A stretch of 41,973 bases of DNA, taken from the NCBI GenBank assembly GCA_035559435.1, contig DATMBC010000083.1:1-41973 (forward strand). The letters run 5' to 3'. The notes below the pieces were generated by a model that was not told the origin of the DNA, made no database searches, and was given only the letters and a program-made list of their open reading frames with translations. The translations under genes were made by a program, and so were the position numbers. This document shows positions 41,324 to 41,973 of the stretch, in pieces. The first letter of the stretch is position 1; every line of letters begins with the position of its first letter. The DNA comes from a bacterium. GTDB lineage: Bacteria; Zixibacteria; MSB-5A5; WJJR01.

Positions 41324-41973
41324 ACTGCTGATCACCCTGGTGGTCTCGCTTCTGCTGCTGGTCATGATCTATCTGACCAACGCCGGCGCGCAGCAATTGT
41401 CGGCGCTGGTGGATCTCGCCACGGAACGTGCCGAGGACGACGATGAGGCATCGGGGCGCTGGGAATTATTGGCGCGTTCGTCGCGCGATGTCCTGCTGGC
41501 GGCAGACCTGCTCAAGTCGCTGGCGTTCGGGATCATGATTGTGCTCGCACTGTGGGCCGTGCCGCGCTTCTGCGCGTCGATGGCCTGGTCGTCGCTGCCC
41601 TGTCTGGTGGTCGCGCTGCCGTTGGTGTGGCTGGTCCATGTCCTGGCCGGCGATGTCCTCCCGCGGCGGGCGGCGCGGGCCGAACCGGCGCCGCGGCTCC
41701 TGTCGATGCGTCTGGCCGCGCTGTCATTGACCTGGCAGATGTTCCGTCCCGTGCTGTCGCTGGCCCACTGGGTTTCGACCCTGCACCGCCCTTCGACACG
41801 TTTGGCCGAGCGCGAGGAGATCGTTGAACGCGCGTTCGATTCGCTGGCCGAATCGGTCGGGATGGATGAACCGGTGATCGAGCCGGATGAGCGCGAGATG
41901 ATCCGCGGCGTGATCGGGCTGGAGGACACCGAGGTGCGGGAGGTGATGGTCCCGCGCATCGACATTGTGGCGG
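41316..41973 (+). CDS. CorC/HlyC-family CNNM-CBS protein, 3'-truncated by window end
   Basis: ATG 41316 overlaps the end of ybeY; the frame stays open to the right edge, about 219 residues visible. An N-terminal span (LLITLVVSLLLLVMIYLTNAG), further spans around 70-110 and a cytoplasmic part with EPDEREMIRGVIGLEDTEVREVMVPR, the standard entry to the CBS pair of CorC/HlyC/YfjD proteins. The transmembrane part is CNNM-like but divergent. Members are tied to magnesium/cobalt export. The position after ybeY matches many bacteria. Confidence 0.82.
   Translation, partial: MLELLITLVVSLLLLVMIYLTNAGAQQLSALVDLATERAEDDDEASGRWELLARSSRDVLLAADLLKSLAFGIMIVLALWAVPRFCASMAWSSLPCLVVALPLVWLVHVLAGDVLPRRAARAEPAPRLLSMRLAALSLTWQMFRPVLSLAHWVSTLHRPSTRLAEREEIVERAFDSLAESVGMDEPVIEPDEREMIRGVIGLEDTEVREVMVPRIDIVA

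Noticed and set aside
1-41973. tRNA, rRNA, CRISPR, insertion sequence, integrase or toxin-antitoxin genes
   Set aside because: No T-loop-like GGTTCGAATC strings, repeat-spacer patterns, transposase motifs or terminal repeats were seen on either strand.

Overview
The window is a GC-rich bacterial chromosome segment. Codon-phase GC produces long antisense shadow ORFs, and genes are tightly packed with frequent ATGA/GTGA stop-start overlaps. The cell looks Gram-negative: there is a BamD-like TPR lipoprotein with a TonB-like C-terminus and a MacAB/Lol-like exporter. A secreted protein combining a choice-of-anchor-V-like domain with dockerin-like repeats points to the FCB superphylum, most likely Zixibacteria or a relative. 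That placement is inferred from gene style only, since no rRNA lies in the window. I saw no tRNA, rRNA, CRISPR array, insertion sequence or prophage.

Layout. (1) 2-13994, plus strand, apparently one operon. It starts with a truncated MutL/GlmL-like actin-fold ATPase and a barrel-sandwich-hybrid protein. Three consecutive paralogous copies of a four-gene membrane module follow (A 2322-5898, B 5933-9607, C 9721-13257), then a DUF2238/YjdF-type membrane protein. Each module has, in order: protein 1 (signal peptide, fibronectin-III-like domain, membrane span, conserved cytoplasmic DUF6754-like domain, second span), protein 2 (polytopic), protein 3 (membrane-anchored extracytoplasmic domain) and protein 4 (polytopic). 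This is the strongest candidate for an undescribed system. (2) 14011-18207, minus strand: a DUF4350-like protein, an ERCC4-HhH protein whose nuclease motif is degenerate, a secreted protein of the family usually mislabelled asparagine synthetase B, and a DUF5683-like protein. (3) 18309-23594, plus strand: sirtuin deacylase, TPR/TonB lipoprotein, PyrK and PyrD, translationally coupled. (4) 23717-28054: a MacA-like adaptor, two FtsX-type permeases and a LolD/MacB-type ATPase. (5) 28175-29566: an MmgE/PrpD enzyme with its own promoter and a strong terminator. (6) 29663-33161, minus strand: the dockerin-like secreted protein, a Ste24-like M48 protease fused to a TolB-like propeller, and a possible 62-aa protein. 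(7) 33440-36554: hisS-aspS, preceded by a promoter and a terminator-like leader hairpin and followed by a terminator shared with a convergent single-domain response regulator (36654-37082). (8) 37441 to the end: phoH, a PgpH-type 7TM-HD phosphodiesterase, ybeY and a truncated CorC/HlyC-family gene, the common RNA-metabolism/c-di-AMP neighbourhood.

Family assignments come from reading motifs; no database search was run. Domain names with DUF numbers are from memory and should be confirmed by profile search.
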